A stretch of 18,265 bases of DNA from UBA2272 sp034368805 (GCA_034368805.1 JAXMLJ010000025.1:1-18265), one strand, 5' to 3'; counted from the first letter of the stretch, positions 7,156 to 14,270 are shown. The notes: generated from the letters alone by a model not told the origin. Program-made: numbers and translations.

Positions 7156-7989
7156 CTAGATCGAAGCATAGAGCTTGCCGTAGGGCCGATGGCTCATCGG
7201 CGCAAGCTTGGTGAACGAACCGGCCATGATCTCGTCGGCGTCGGCACCAAACGCGGTCGCCCACTCCTCGATGTGCGGGCGCAGCGCCGAGAGGTCCTCC
7301 CCGGTCGCCTCGGTGATGCCCACCTCGGCACCGCACTGCCACGGCTCGATGGTACCGCGCAAGTAGATCACGCCCCCGTGCATGCCCGCGCCGGTGAACC
7401 CGCCCACGAGCGGCTGCTCGGGAAACTGGGTGTTCACGCCGAGCAGCACGAGAATGCCGCCCGCCATGTACTCGCCGAAGAAGTCCCGCGCCTTGCCGCC
7501 GCAGACGACGACCGGCACGTGCTTCTCGTACGCCTTCATGTGGATGCCCACGCGGTAGCCGACGTCGCCCTTCACGAGGACGTGACCGCCGCGCATACCG
7601 TAGCCGAGCACGTCGCCGGCGTCGCCGTGCACCACGACGCGACCGCTGCTCATCGTGTTGCCCACGCCGTCCTGCGCGTTGCCGAACACCTCGATCCCGG
7701 GCCCGTCGGCAAACATCGCGGTGTCGTTGCCCGCGCAGCCGTGCGCCTCGATCGTGACGCCGGTGGCCCGCAGTCCCGCACCGAGGTAGCGCTGGCCGTT
7801 CATCCCGGTGATGCGCACGGTCGTGGCGCCCGCGGCGATAGCGTCGCGGACCGCGTCGTTGAGCTGCTGGTAGTACACGCCGGTCGCGTCGATCACCGCG
7901 ATCTCACCGTCCCGGGTGACGGGGGGCGCCTCGCGGCGGTACCCCTCGGCTACGCCGGACGGCGGGGCGGTCGTGGCTGCTCTCATCAT
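7156..7989 (-). CDS. Glutamate synthase GXGXG-domain subunit
   Basis: The protein has 277 residues and is the last gene of the glutamate synthase operon. The start at ATG 7989 follows AAGGAGAG; a second ATG directly after it (7986) is an alternative. From about residue 60 it shows the right-handed beta-helix of the GltB C-terminal (GXGXG) domain, with repeated Gly patterns in RITGMNGQRYLGAGL, IEVFGNAQDGVGNTM, VVHGDAGDVLGYGMRGG, GDVGYRVGIHMK and FFGEYMAGGILVLLG. In the large bacterial GltB this domain is fused after the FMN domain and plays a structural role in ammonia channelling; here it is a separate polypeptide, as in archaeal-type split glutamate synthases. It is 16 bases downstream of the FMN subunit gene, so cotranscription is near certain. 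Confidence 0.93.
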   Translation of the reverse strand: MMRAATTAPPSGVAEGYRREAPPVTRDGEIAVIDATGVYYQQLNDAVRDAIAAGATTVRITGMNGQRYLGAGLRATGVTIEAHGCAGNDTAMFADGPGIEVFGNAQDGVGNTMSSGRVVVHGDAGDVLGYGMRGGHVLVKGDVGYRVGIHMKAYEKHVPVVVCGGKARDFFGEYMAGGILVLLGVNTQFPEQPLVGGFTGAGMHGGVIYLRGTIEPWQCGAEVGITEATGEDLSALRPHIEEWATAFGADADEIMAGSFTKLAPMSHRPYGKLYASI

Positions 7990-8005
7990 CTGTCCGCTCT
8001 CCTTC

Positions 8006-9517
8006 TCACATGCCCGCCGGCTTGACGCCGAGGATCTTGCACGTCTGCTCGTCGAGTCCGATGGCGCGCAGGCGCTCGCGGCTGCCGCGCAGACTCTCGA
8101 CAGCATTCACGCCGAGTGCGCCCAGGATCTCCTGGAGTTCGTGGCTCCACGCATGCACGAGGTTCGTGAGCCGCTCGGCACCCCACTCGGGGTCGATGCG
8201 GCGCGTGAGCTCGGGCTTCTGCGTCGTGATACCCCACGAACACGAGCCGGTGTGGCAGCTCTGGCACAGGTGGCAGCCGAGCGCGAGCAGCGCGGCGGTG
8301 CCGATGGCCACGACATCCGCGCCGAGCGCGATGGCCTTCGCGGCGTCGGCCGAGGAGCGGATCGAGCCCGCCGCCACGATCGAGGCCTGATTGCGGATGC
8401 CCTCGTCGCGCAGGCGCTGGTCGACCGCCGCGATCGCGATCTCGATCGGTATGCCGATGTGATCGCGGATGACCGCAGGCGCGGCGCCGGTGCCACCGCG
8501 AAACCCGTCGAGGTACACGTAGTCGGCTCCGGCGCGCACGATACCGCTCGCGATGGCCGCCACGTTATGCACCGCCGCGATCTTCACACCGACCGGCTTG
8601 TAGCCGCTGGCCTCCTTGATGGCGTAGATGAGCTGGCGCAGATCCTCGATCGAGTAGATGTCGTGGTGCGGCGCCGGGCTGATCGCGTCGGTCCCCTGCG
8701 GGATCATCCGCGTGGCCGAGACCTCACGGTCGATCTTCTCGCCCGGCAGGTGCCCGCCGATGCCCGGCTTGGCGCCCTGGCCGATCTTGATCTCGAGTGC
8801 CGCTGCCCTGCCGAGAACCTCGGGGCTCAGACCGAACCGGCCGGAGGCCACCTGCAAGATGATGTGGTCCTGGTACGGATACAGATCCTCGTGCAGCCCG
8901 CCCTCGCCGGTATTCATCAGGATGCCGAGACGCTCCGCGGCCATCGCCAGTGAACGATGGACGTTCAGAGAGACTGAGCCGTAGCTCATCGGCGAGAAGA
9001 TGATCGGGGTGGCCAGTTCGATGTTGTTGGCCATACCCGCGCCCTCGGCAAGCGTGAAGCCGCCGGCGCCATCCGAGGCCACCTGCACGGCGTCCGGCTT
9101 GCGGCCGAGGTAGGTGCGGAGCTCCATCGGCTCGCGCAGCGGGTCGATGGACGGGTTGGTGACCTGGCAGGCGTCGAGCACGAGCCGGTCGAAGATGCGC
9201 TCGTAGGGCTTCGGATTGCCCATCGAGGTGAGCAGCACACCGCCGGTCTCGGCCTGCTTCCAGACACCCTTGAGCAGACCCACCGACCAGTTGTCGTTCT
9301 CGCGGAACGCGAGTGTGTTCTTCTCGATGGTGATGCACCGCGCCGGGCAGAACGTCACGCAGCGATGGCAGGCACGGCACTTCTCATCGTGGGGGATCGG
9401 CCGCTCGGCGAAGTCGTACACGCCCCAGCCGCACTGCTGCACGCAGCGCCCGCACTTGTGGCACTTGTCGTAGTCGATCTTGACCCTGAACTCGGGCTGG
9501 ACGAACGTCTGCTGCAT
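8006..9517 (-). CDS. Glutamate synthase FMN-binding subunit with N-terminal ferredoxin domain
   Basis: The protein has 503 residues. Residues 19-57 hold two [4Fe-4S] motifs: Cys19/22/25/29 and Cys47/50/53/57. Residues from about 85 are the FMN barrel that converts 2-oxoglutarate and ammonia to glutamate: PIIFSPMSYGSVS, NTGEGGLHED, KIGQGAKPGIGGHLPG, ISPAPHHDIYSIEDL, GVKIAAVHN, DGFRGGTGAAP and AAGSIRSSADAAKAIALGAD (some joined here only in part). Near residue 415 the segment GCHLCQSCHTGSCSWGI supplies the cysteines of the [3Fe-4S] cluster, with Ser where a Pro is usual. The fused ferredoxin domain lets electrons arrive from iron-sulfur partners rather than directly from NAD(P)H. It starts one base after the amidotransferase stop, with GGAGGT inside that gene's end. 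Confidence 0.95.
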   Translation of the reverse strand: MQQTFVQPEFRVKIDYDKCHKCGRCVQQCGWGVYDFAERPIPHDEKCRACHRCVTFCPARCITIEKNTLAFRENDNWSVGLLKGVWKQAETGGVLLTSMGNPKPYERIFDRLVLDACQVTNPSIDPLREPMELRTYLGRKPDAVQVASDGAGGFTLAEGAGMANNIELATPIIFSPMSYGSVSLNVHRSLAMAAERLGILMNTGEGGLHEDLYPYQDHIILQVASGRFGLSPEVLGRAAALEIKIGQGAKPGIGGHLPGEKIDREVSATRMIPQGTDAISPAPHHDIYSIEDLRQLIYAIKEASGYKPVGVKIAAVHNVAAIASGIVRAGADYVYLDGFRGGTGAAPAVIRDHIGIPIEIAIAAVDQRLRDEGIRNQASIVAAGSIRSSADAAKAIALGADVVAIGTAALLALGCHLCQSCHTGSCSWGITTQKPELTRRIDPEWGAERLTNLVHAWSHELQEILGALGVNAVESLRGSRERLRAIGLDEQTCKILGVKPAGM

Positions 9518-9518
9518 G

Positions 9519-10748
9519 TTAGACCGCCACCTCCACCGGCTCGCAGGAGTACTCGGTACCGGTCACGGCGCAACTGATCTCGGCAGGCCCGAGGTGCAGC
9601 TCGCCGTGGATCGGCCACTCCATGCCCTCCACCCGCGCGATGACCGGCTCGCCGGCCTTCGGCGCCCACACATGATCGGGTGCCGACATGACCTCGCGGA
9701 TGGCGGCTTCCTCGGAAGCGACCATCACGGTCGTGCCGCTGCGCGCCGCCACGAGCGGGCGCAGCTTGATGCGGTCGTTCAGTGCGACCATGCCGCCGTT
9801 GAAGCCGAGCACGATAGCGAACGGGCCGTTGAGCATGCCCGGTCCGTACACCGCACGCAGCGACGTCATGAGCGCGCGCTCGGCGGCGGGCATGCGGTCG
9901 ATCTCCGACCACAACGGAGCGGCGAGTGCCTTGCAGGCAAGCTCGATGGGGAGCTTGTGGCGCCGAAGCAACAGGTCGAACAGGTACGCCGCGACCTCTG
10001 TATCGGTGCCGAGCGAGCACGTGTAACCGAACTGCTCCAGGTAGCGCGCGTTGATGCCGTAGCTCGAGATCTCTCCGTTGTGCACGATCGACCAGTCGAG
10101 CAGCGTGAACGGGTGCGCCCCGCCCCACCAGCCCGGTGTGTTGGTCGGGAAACGGTTGTGCGCCACCCATGTGTGCCCGGCGTACTCCTCGAGGCGGAAG
10201 TAGTGGCCGATCTCCTCGGGGAAGCCGACGCCCTTGAACGCGCCCATGTTCTTGCCCGAGGATGCCACGAACGCGCCGTCCACCCGTGAGTTGATATTCA
10301 TGACGACCTGGACGACGTAGTCCTCCGCGGAGAGCTCGCGCTCCTCGAGCAGGTGAGGGTGCGGCGCGAGGAAGTACCGCCACAAGAGCGGCGCATCCAC
10401 GATGCCCTTCACCGGACGCGTCGGCATCGGCTCGGCCACCTCGATGGTGAACGATTCGGAAAGCGCTGCCTCGGCGGCCTCTTTGGCGGCGGTGTCGTGG
10501 TACATCATGTGGAACGCGAAGAGCTCGGAGAACTCAGGGTAGATGCCGTAGCCGGCAAAACCGCCGCCGAGACCGTTGCCGCGATCGCGCTGCACAGCCA
10601 TCGCCTGGATGGCGACCTCACCGCTCATGAGCGTGCCGCTCTCGTCGCAGATGCCCGCCAGGCCGCAGCCGCCATGGATCTTGAACGGCGACTCGTCACG
10701 GTAGCGCTCGACGCCGAAGCTCTCGTAGCGCTCGAGATCGTATGCCAT
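9519..10748 (-). CDS. Glutamate synthase glutamine amidotransferase (class II) subunit
   Basis: The protein has 409 residues and is the Ntn-type GATase that releases ammonia from glutamine for the FMN subunit. The start at ATG 10748 follows AGGAG at seven bases. The nucleophile is Cys28 in KIHGGCGLAGICDESG, so the first 27 residues must be a propeptide removed to expose the Cys as the new N-terminus. Other conserved parts are the substrate-binding NRFPTNTPGWWGGAHPF, the oxyanion-hole NGEISSYGINARYLE and GTDTEVAAYLFDLL. It corresponds to the N-terminal domain of GltB as a separate subunit. No start codon exists between Met1 and Cys28, so the overlap of 53 bases with the upstream HdrBC-like gene appears real. 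Confidence 0.93.
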   Translation of the reverse strand: MAYDLERYESFGVERYRDESPFKIHGGCGLAGICDESGTLMSGEVAIQAMAVQRDRGNGLGGGFAGYGIYPEFSELFAFHMMYHDTAAKEAAEAALSESFTIEVAEPMPTRPVKGIVDAPLLWRYFLAPHPHLLEERELSAEDYVVQVVMNINSRVDGAFVASSGKNMGAFKGVGFPEEIGHYFRLEEYAGHTWVAHNRFPTNTPGWWGGAHPFTLLDWSIVHNGEISSYGINARYLEQFGYTCSLGTDTEVAAYLFDLLLRRHKLPIELACKALAAPLWSEIDRMPAAERALMTSLRAVYGPGMLNGPFAIVLGFNGGMVALNDRIKLRPLVAARSGTTVMVASEEAAIREVMSAPDHVWAPKAGEPVIARVEGMEWPIHGELHLGPAEISCAVTGTEYSCEPVEVAV

Positions 10749-12078
10749 GGCCCTGCTCCTCACTCTTCGTCAACAGGCGGGCGACCGCATCGCCGCCGCC
10801 TTCGGGAAGCGGTTCCAGTCCGAGCTTCTTGCGGGCCGACTCGCGCGGCTTGCCGAGCGCGCCCGTCTTGAGGAACTCGGCGTAGGCCGCCGAGACCGAC
10901 TCGGGACCGCTGCCGGCCTCCATGGCAAGCTCCTTGAGCTGCCGGAAGGTCCCGGCCATGCCGATGCGGCTGTGGCAGAGCTCCTGGCACGTGTAGCACT
11001 CGAGGCATTTCCACAGCTCGCCGCGGGCGATCACGGCGTCCAGGTCGCCGCGGATCAGATCACCGATGACCTCGGTGGGCTGGAACGTGGGATCGACCTT
11101 GCACACCGGGCAGTCGTCCTTGCACGCGCCGCACGCGTAGCACGTGCCGAGCAGCGCCACGTCGAAGTGCTCGGCCAGCCGCGCCTTGTCGGCAGCGCGC
11201 GTGCCCCACTTCTCGAGGAACGACGCCACGCTCACGCGATGCATGTCCAGTCCGATCTCGGCCGGCTCGTGGCCCATCGCGAGCGCGATGAGTTCCGAGA
11301 GGTAGAACACCGGCACGTTGACGTCTTCGTTGGCGCGCTGGAGCGCCGCCTGGTTGAGATCGAACTGCTGGAAGCACGACGGACAGACGACCACGAGCGC
11401 GTCGACCTCTTCGCGCATGAGATCGCCGAGCTTGCGCCGTGCGAATGCCAGCGAGCTGTCCCGCTCGCCCACGCGGTCGAGCGCACCCCCGCAGCACTGC
11501 ATCTTGGACGGGTAGTCTACGACCTTCGCGCCGAGAGCGGCCACGAGTTCCTCGACCTTGGTCGGATTGAGCGGATCGTCCCAGCGCACTGCCGGCTGCG
11601 GACGGAGCAGGTGGCAGCCGTAGTGGACTGCGATGCGCATGCCCCACAGCGGGTTGGTGACCTTCGAGCGAAGCGTGCCCGCACCGACATGATCCGCAAG
11701 CCACTCGGCGAAGTGCACGATGTTGGTGATGCCGTCGTAGCGGAGCTCCTCGGCGGCAAGGCGCTCGTTGATCTCCTCGCGCTCGCGCCAGTCGGCCTTG
11801 AGGTGACTCGAAGCCTCCTTGAACGTCGAGTAGCAACCGTTGCACGGTGTGAGGACGTCGAGCCCGGCGCCCTCGATGATGGCGAGATTGCGTGCGGCTG
11901 CCGTGTAGAAGGCGTCCTCGGCGTTCGCCTTCACGAGCGTGCCCTCGGGGCAGCACGTGTGGCCCGCCAACTCGTGGACGGTGGCGCCGAGGTCGCTCAT
12001 GACCAGGCGCGTCGCCTTCTCGATCATGGGAAACCTCGCCGGGATCGTGCATCCCCAGAACACCGCGAACTCCCGCAT
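10696..12078 (-). CDS. HdrB-HdrC-like iron-sulfur fusion protein at head of glutamate synthase operon
   Basis: The protein has 460 residues. The start at ATG 12078 is chosen because MREFAVFWGCTIPARFP begins like HdrB; an in-frame ATG at 12150 would add 24 residues encoded by the leader hairpins and is disfavoured. Residues 1 to about 290 are two CCG domains of the heterodisulfide reductase B type. The first has Cys10, Cys42-Cys43 and Cys79-x2-Cys82 (CX31CCX35CXXC), the second starts at HYGCHLLRP and runs through QCCGG and CPSC. These bind noncubane [4Fe-4S] clusters in HdrB. Residues of about 310-370 are HdrC-like with two [4Fe-4S] motifs, CYACGACKDDCPVC and CLECYTCQELC. No flavin subunit (HdrA or GltD) is in the window. 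It probably delivers electrons to, or exchanges them with, the glutamate synthase. GlpC or lactate-utilisation relatives share the domains, but the operon context argues otherwise. Confidence 0.86.
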   Translation of the reverse strand: MREFAVFWGCTIPARFPMIEKATRLVMSDLGATVHELAGHTCCPEGTLVKANAEDAFYTAAARNLAIIEGAGLDVLTPCNGCYSTFKEASSHLKADWREREEINERLAAEELRYDGITNIVHFAEWLADHVGAGTLRSKVTNPLWGMRIAVHYGCHLLRPQPAVRWDDPLNPTKVEELVAALGAKVVDYPSKMQCCGGALDRVGERDSSLAFARRKLGDLMREEVDALVVVCPSCFQQFDLNQAALQRANEDVNVPVFYLSELIALAMGHEPAEIGLDMHRVSVASFLEKWGTRAADKARLAEHFDVALLGTCYACGACKDDCPVCKVDPTFQPTEVIGDLIRGDLDAVIARGELWKCLECYTCQELCHSRIGMAGTFRQLKELAMEAGSGPESVSAAYAEFLKTGALGKPRESARKKLGLEPLPEGGGDAVARLLTKSEEQGHGIRSRALRELRRRALP

Positions 12079-12107
12079 AGCCTCCCGCCTTCCTTGAGCG
12101 GAGAACG

Positions 12108-12142
12108 AAAAACGCCCACCCGGACCCGGTATGGTCCGTGTG
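12108..12142 (-). terminator. Leader terminator/attenuator of the glutamate synthase operon
   Basis: On the minus strand CAC-A-CGGACC (12142-12133) pairs with GGTCCG-G-GTG (12126-12117) around the loop ATACCG, with one A/G mismatch. GGCG and then five Ts (12112-12108) follow. It lies between the promoter and the first structural gene, 30 bases before the ATG at 12078, so it can only act as an attenuator. The four bases between stem and T-run make it a weaker terminator than the ideal. Confidence 0.5.
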
Positions 12143-12188
12143 AGCGCCATTGCTCGTCTCTTCAGTTCCCGCCTCGCCGTTGAGCCGG
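12142..12188 (-). promoter_or_regulatory. Candidate ANTAR dual-hexaloop RNA target
   Basis: In transcript orientation, hairpin P1 (12188-12169) has arms CCGGCTC and GAGGCGG with one G/G mismatch and loop AACGGC. Hairpin P2 (12155-12142) has arms GAGC and GCTC with loop AATGGC. Both loops are six bases with A at position 1 and G at position 4, the known ANTAR recognition features, and differ at one base. A 13-base linker separates them. The last base of P2 is the first base of the terminator stem, so P2 formation would hinder the terminator. An ANTAR regulator is the next gene upstream. The short stems keep this at candidate level. Confidence 0.55.
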
Positions 12189-12195
12189 TGCCGGT

Positions 12196-12224
12196 AGTCT
12201 AGCAGGGTCCGTGCCGGATGTGAA
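12196..12224 (-). promoter_or_regulatory. Promoter of the glutamate synthase operon
   Basis: On the minus strand TTCACA (12224-12219; five of six to the consensus -35) and TAGACT (12201-12196; four of six to the -10) are separated by exactly 17 bases. Transcription would start near 12189, giving a leader of about 110 bases that begins with the candidate P1 hairpin. Confidence 0.6.
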
Positions 12225-12248
12225 GCGAAGCCGAAACCCGGGCGAAAC
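12222..12248. promoter_or_regulatory. GlnR-like direct repeat upstream of the glutamate synthase promoter
   Basis: The plus strand reads GAAAC-CCGGGC-GAAAC at 12233-12248, with a related GAAGC at 12222-12226 in the same 11-base register. The arrangement is identical in unit and spacing to the repeat upstream of glnA. It lies immediately upstream of and touching the -35 hexamer, a usual place for an OmpR-family activator. The orientation relative to its gene is opposite to that at glnA. Confidence 0.5.
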
Positions 12249-12271
12249 CGCAGGGACTCGCCACCGACAGA

Positions 12272-12841
12272 CTACCCCTCGGCCTCTGCAGCAAGCACGA
12301 TCGCGTCCGCGACCTGCTTGAGCGACATGCGGCGGTCCATCGCGAGCTTCTGCAGCCGCTTGAACGCCTCGGGCTCGGTCATGCCCTTGGCCATGAGCAG
12401 CCCCTTGGCGCGGTCGAGCGCCTTGCGGGTCTCCAGTCGCTCGGCCAGATCGTCTACCTCGGTCTCGAGCGCGCGAGCCTCGGCAAAACGTGACGTGGCA
12501 ACGGTCATCGCCGGGAGCACGTCTCGCTTGGTGAACGGCTTGACGAGATAGGCCATCGCGCCGGCGGCGGACGCCTCATCCACGTAACCCTGCTGCGAGA
12601 ACGCGGTCACCATCACCACAGGCGCGATGCGCTCGGCGCCGATGACCCGCGCGGCCTCGATGCCGTCGGTACCGGGCATCTTCACGTCCATGAACACGAT
12701 GTCGGGCGCCAGTTCCCGGGCCAGGGCGATCGCCTCGGCTCCGTCGCGCGCCTCCCCGACGACCTCGTGACCCTCCTCGGCGAGCATCTCGCGCAAGTCC
12801 ATCCGGATGAGCGCCTCATCTTCGGCTATCAGTACCCGCAT
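12272..12841 (-). CDS. ANTAR-domain response regulator (PdtaR/NasT/AmiR type)
   Basis: The protein has 189 residues. Residues 1-118 are an intact receiver: E7, D8, phospho-acceptor D52 (DIVFMDVKMPGTDG), Thr in VVMVTAFS and Lys in AYLVKPF. A coiled-coil linker (about 120-140) leads to an ANTAR domain (about 128-187) with ETRKALDRAKGLLMAKGM, EAFKRLQKLAM and SLKQVADAIV. ANTAR proteins bind paired RNA hairpins and prevent transcription termination, usually when phosphorylated and dimerised. The gene starts six bases after the histidine kinase stop, with GGAG of the kinase's final codons as ribosome site, so the two form one operon. Downstream lies the glutamate synthase promoter and a leader with matching hairpins, the most likely target. 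Confidence 0.94.
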   Translation of the reverse strand: MRVLIAEDEALIRMDLREMLAEEGHEVVGEARDGAEAIALARELAPDIVFMDVKMPGTDGIEAARVIGAERIAPVVMVTAFSQQGYVDEASAAGAMAYLVKPFTKRDVLPAMTVATSRFAEARALETEVDDLAERLETRKALDRAKGLLMAKGMTEPEAFKRLQKLAMDRRMSLKQVADAIVLAAEAEG

Positions 12842-12847
12842 CTCCCG

Positions 12848-14263
12848 TCACTCCATCCGCTCGGAGACCGGCACGCGCACGGTGACCGTGGTTCCGCGCC
12901 GGCCGCCAAACGCCAGCGTGCCGCGCAGGTCGTCTTCTACGACGGTGCGCACGATGGCCAGCCCCAGATTGGCAAAGGACTCGACCGAGAAGCCGTCAGG
13001 CAGACCGTGACCGTCGTCGCGGACCTCGAGAACGACGTCGTCGCCCACACGCCGCATGGTGACCCTGACCGAGCCGGACCCGTGCTCGCCGATGCCGTGC
13101 TCGATCGCGTTGTGGACGAGCTCCGCAGCCACGAGCGCGAGTGAGGTCGCCGCCTGCGCGGGTACGAGTCCCGTCTCACCGGTGACGACCACCACCACGC
13201 CGCTCTCGGCGCCGGCCAGTCCGCGCCGCACCATGTCCACGACCGTGCGCACCGCCGACGCGAGATCGACCGACTCGTCGGCCGACTCGGCAAGCATCTC
13301 GTGGACGACCGCCATCGAAGATACGCGCTCCACAGCTTCGGCGAGTGCCCGTGCTGCCTCGTCGCTTTCGGAGCGGCGTGCCTGGATGCGCAGCAGCGAA
13401 GCGATCGTCTGCAGGTTGTTCTTCACGCGATGGTGTACCTCACGGATGGTCGCCTCTTTCACGCGAAGCTCCTGCTCGCGCCGTCGGGCGTCGGTGACGT
13501 CTTCGACCAAGACGAGCGCACCGTCGACAAGCCCGATCGTCCGGTACGCGAGCACGCGACCCGCGACCTCTACCGTGCTGCTGCGCCCCGAGTCGGTACC
13601 GAGCACGGGCGCGACCGCCGTGGCGCCTCCGGGCAGCGCCGAGGCCGGTCCGCCGAGCGGCGTACCCTCCATCCCGGCGGCACGCATGATATTGACGGCG
13701 TTCGGGCTCGCGTAGACGACGGTGCCCTCGAGCGACACCTCAAGCACCCCATCGCCAGCGGTCCGTGTGGTTGCGTACGGCTCGTCAAGATCGAGATCGC
13801 CGATGGGACCGGCCCTCAGCCGGTCCAGGACGCGATCGGCCAGCCGCATGAACGCGACTTCCATCTTGCCCGGCGCCTCGGCCACACTCTGACCGAGATG
13901 GCGCACGATCACCGCGTACGGACGGTCGGACGGTCCCACCGGATATGCGGTCGAGGTGAACGCGATGCCGCGCTTCGTCCGCCGGTGCGCACCGCACACG
14001 AGGGTTCCGCCAGCGAGCGAGTCGTAGGCCTCGGGCTCCTCACCGTACGGCAGGACCTGCCCCGCGCGCGTGACCGGTATAGCGGCGGCTGCCGTGGTGG
14101 GCCTCGCGTCGGCGACGACGACCAGCGACCCACCTGTGGGAACGAGTAGCGCGACGTCTCCATAGCCCAGGTCGGCCGCAAGCTGAAGGTTCGCAGCAAC
14201 ATTGCCGATATGTACCTGTGCCGAGGGCTCGAGCGCTGCGAGCAAGCGGGCGGTAGTGTCCAT
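12848..14263 (-). CDS. PdtaS-type sensor histidine kinase (HisKA_2)
   Basis: The protein has 471 residues and no membrane segments, so it is a cytoplasmic sensor. Residues 1 to about 140 match the H_kinase_N (GAF-like) domain of PdtaS: LLAALEPSAQVHIGNVAANLQLAADLGYGDVALLVP (quoted in part). A PAS-like domain follows at about 175-265. The HisKA_2 dimerisation/phosphorylation helix has EVHHRVKNNLQTIASLLRIQ, with the phospho-His near residue 277. The C-terminal HATPase has N box ELVHNAIEHGIG, G1 DDGHGLPDGF and G2 GGRRGTT. This family partners with ANTAR response regulators, and one is encoded six bases downstream. The ATG at 14263 is chosen because the PdtaS fold starts there and TATAAT lies exactly seven bases upstream, implying a leaderless mRNA. 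The sensed signal is unknown. Confidence 0.93.
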   Translation of the reverse strand: MDTTARLLAALEPSAQVHIGNVAANLQLAADLGYGDVALLVPTGGSLVVVADARPTTAAAAIPVTRAGQVLPYGEEPEAYDSLAGGTLVCGAHRRTKRGIAFTSTAYPVGPSDRPYAVIVRHLGQSVAEAPGKMEVAFMRLADRVLDRLRAGPIGDLDLDEPYATTRTAGDGVLEVSLEGTVVYASPNAVNIMRAAGMEGTPLGGPASALPGGATAVAPVLGTDSGRSSTVEVAGRVLAYRTIGLVDGALVLVEDVTDARRREQELRVKEATIREVHHRVKNNLQTIASLLRIQARRSESDEAARALAEAVERVSSMAVVHEMLAESADESVDLASAVRTVVDMVRRGLAGAESGVVVVVTGETGLVPAQAATSLALVAAELVHNAIEHGIGEHGSGSVRVTMRRVGDDVVLEVRDDGHGLPDGFSVESFANLGLAIVRTVVEDDLRGTLAFGGRRGTTVTVRVPVSERME

Positions 14264-14270
14264 GCCGAGG

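Noticed and set aside
10696..12078. Annotation as GlpC or LutA-type lactate/glycerol-3-phosphate oxidoreductase subunit
   Set aside because: The order is CCG domains first and ferredoxin last, the motif spacing is HdrB-like, and the neighbours are glutamate synthase genes, not dehydrogenases.
12117..12142. The ATACCG loop as one of the ANTAR hexaloops
   Set aside because: It has A at position 1 but C, not G, at position 4; the AATGGC loop just upstream fits better and this hairpin is better seen as the terminator.
12079..12150. In-frame upstream ATG (12150) as the start of the HdrBC-like protein, or as a leader peptide
   Set aside because: The 24 added residues are encoded by the leader hairpins, homology begins at 12078, and the frame has no stop before the gene, so it is not a separate leader peptide.
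10747..12183. A 478-codon plus-strand frame opposite the HdrBC-like gene
   Set aside because: The minus strand has intact CCG and ferredoxin cysteine motifs, and the plus frame is Arg/Ala/Glu-rich shadow.
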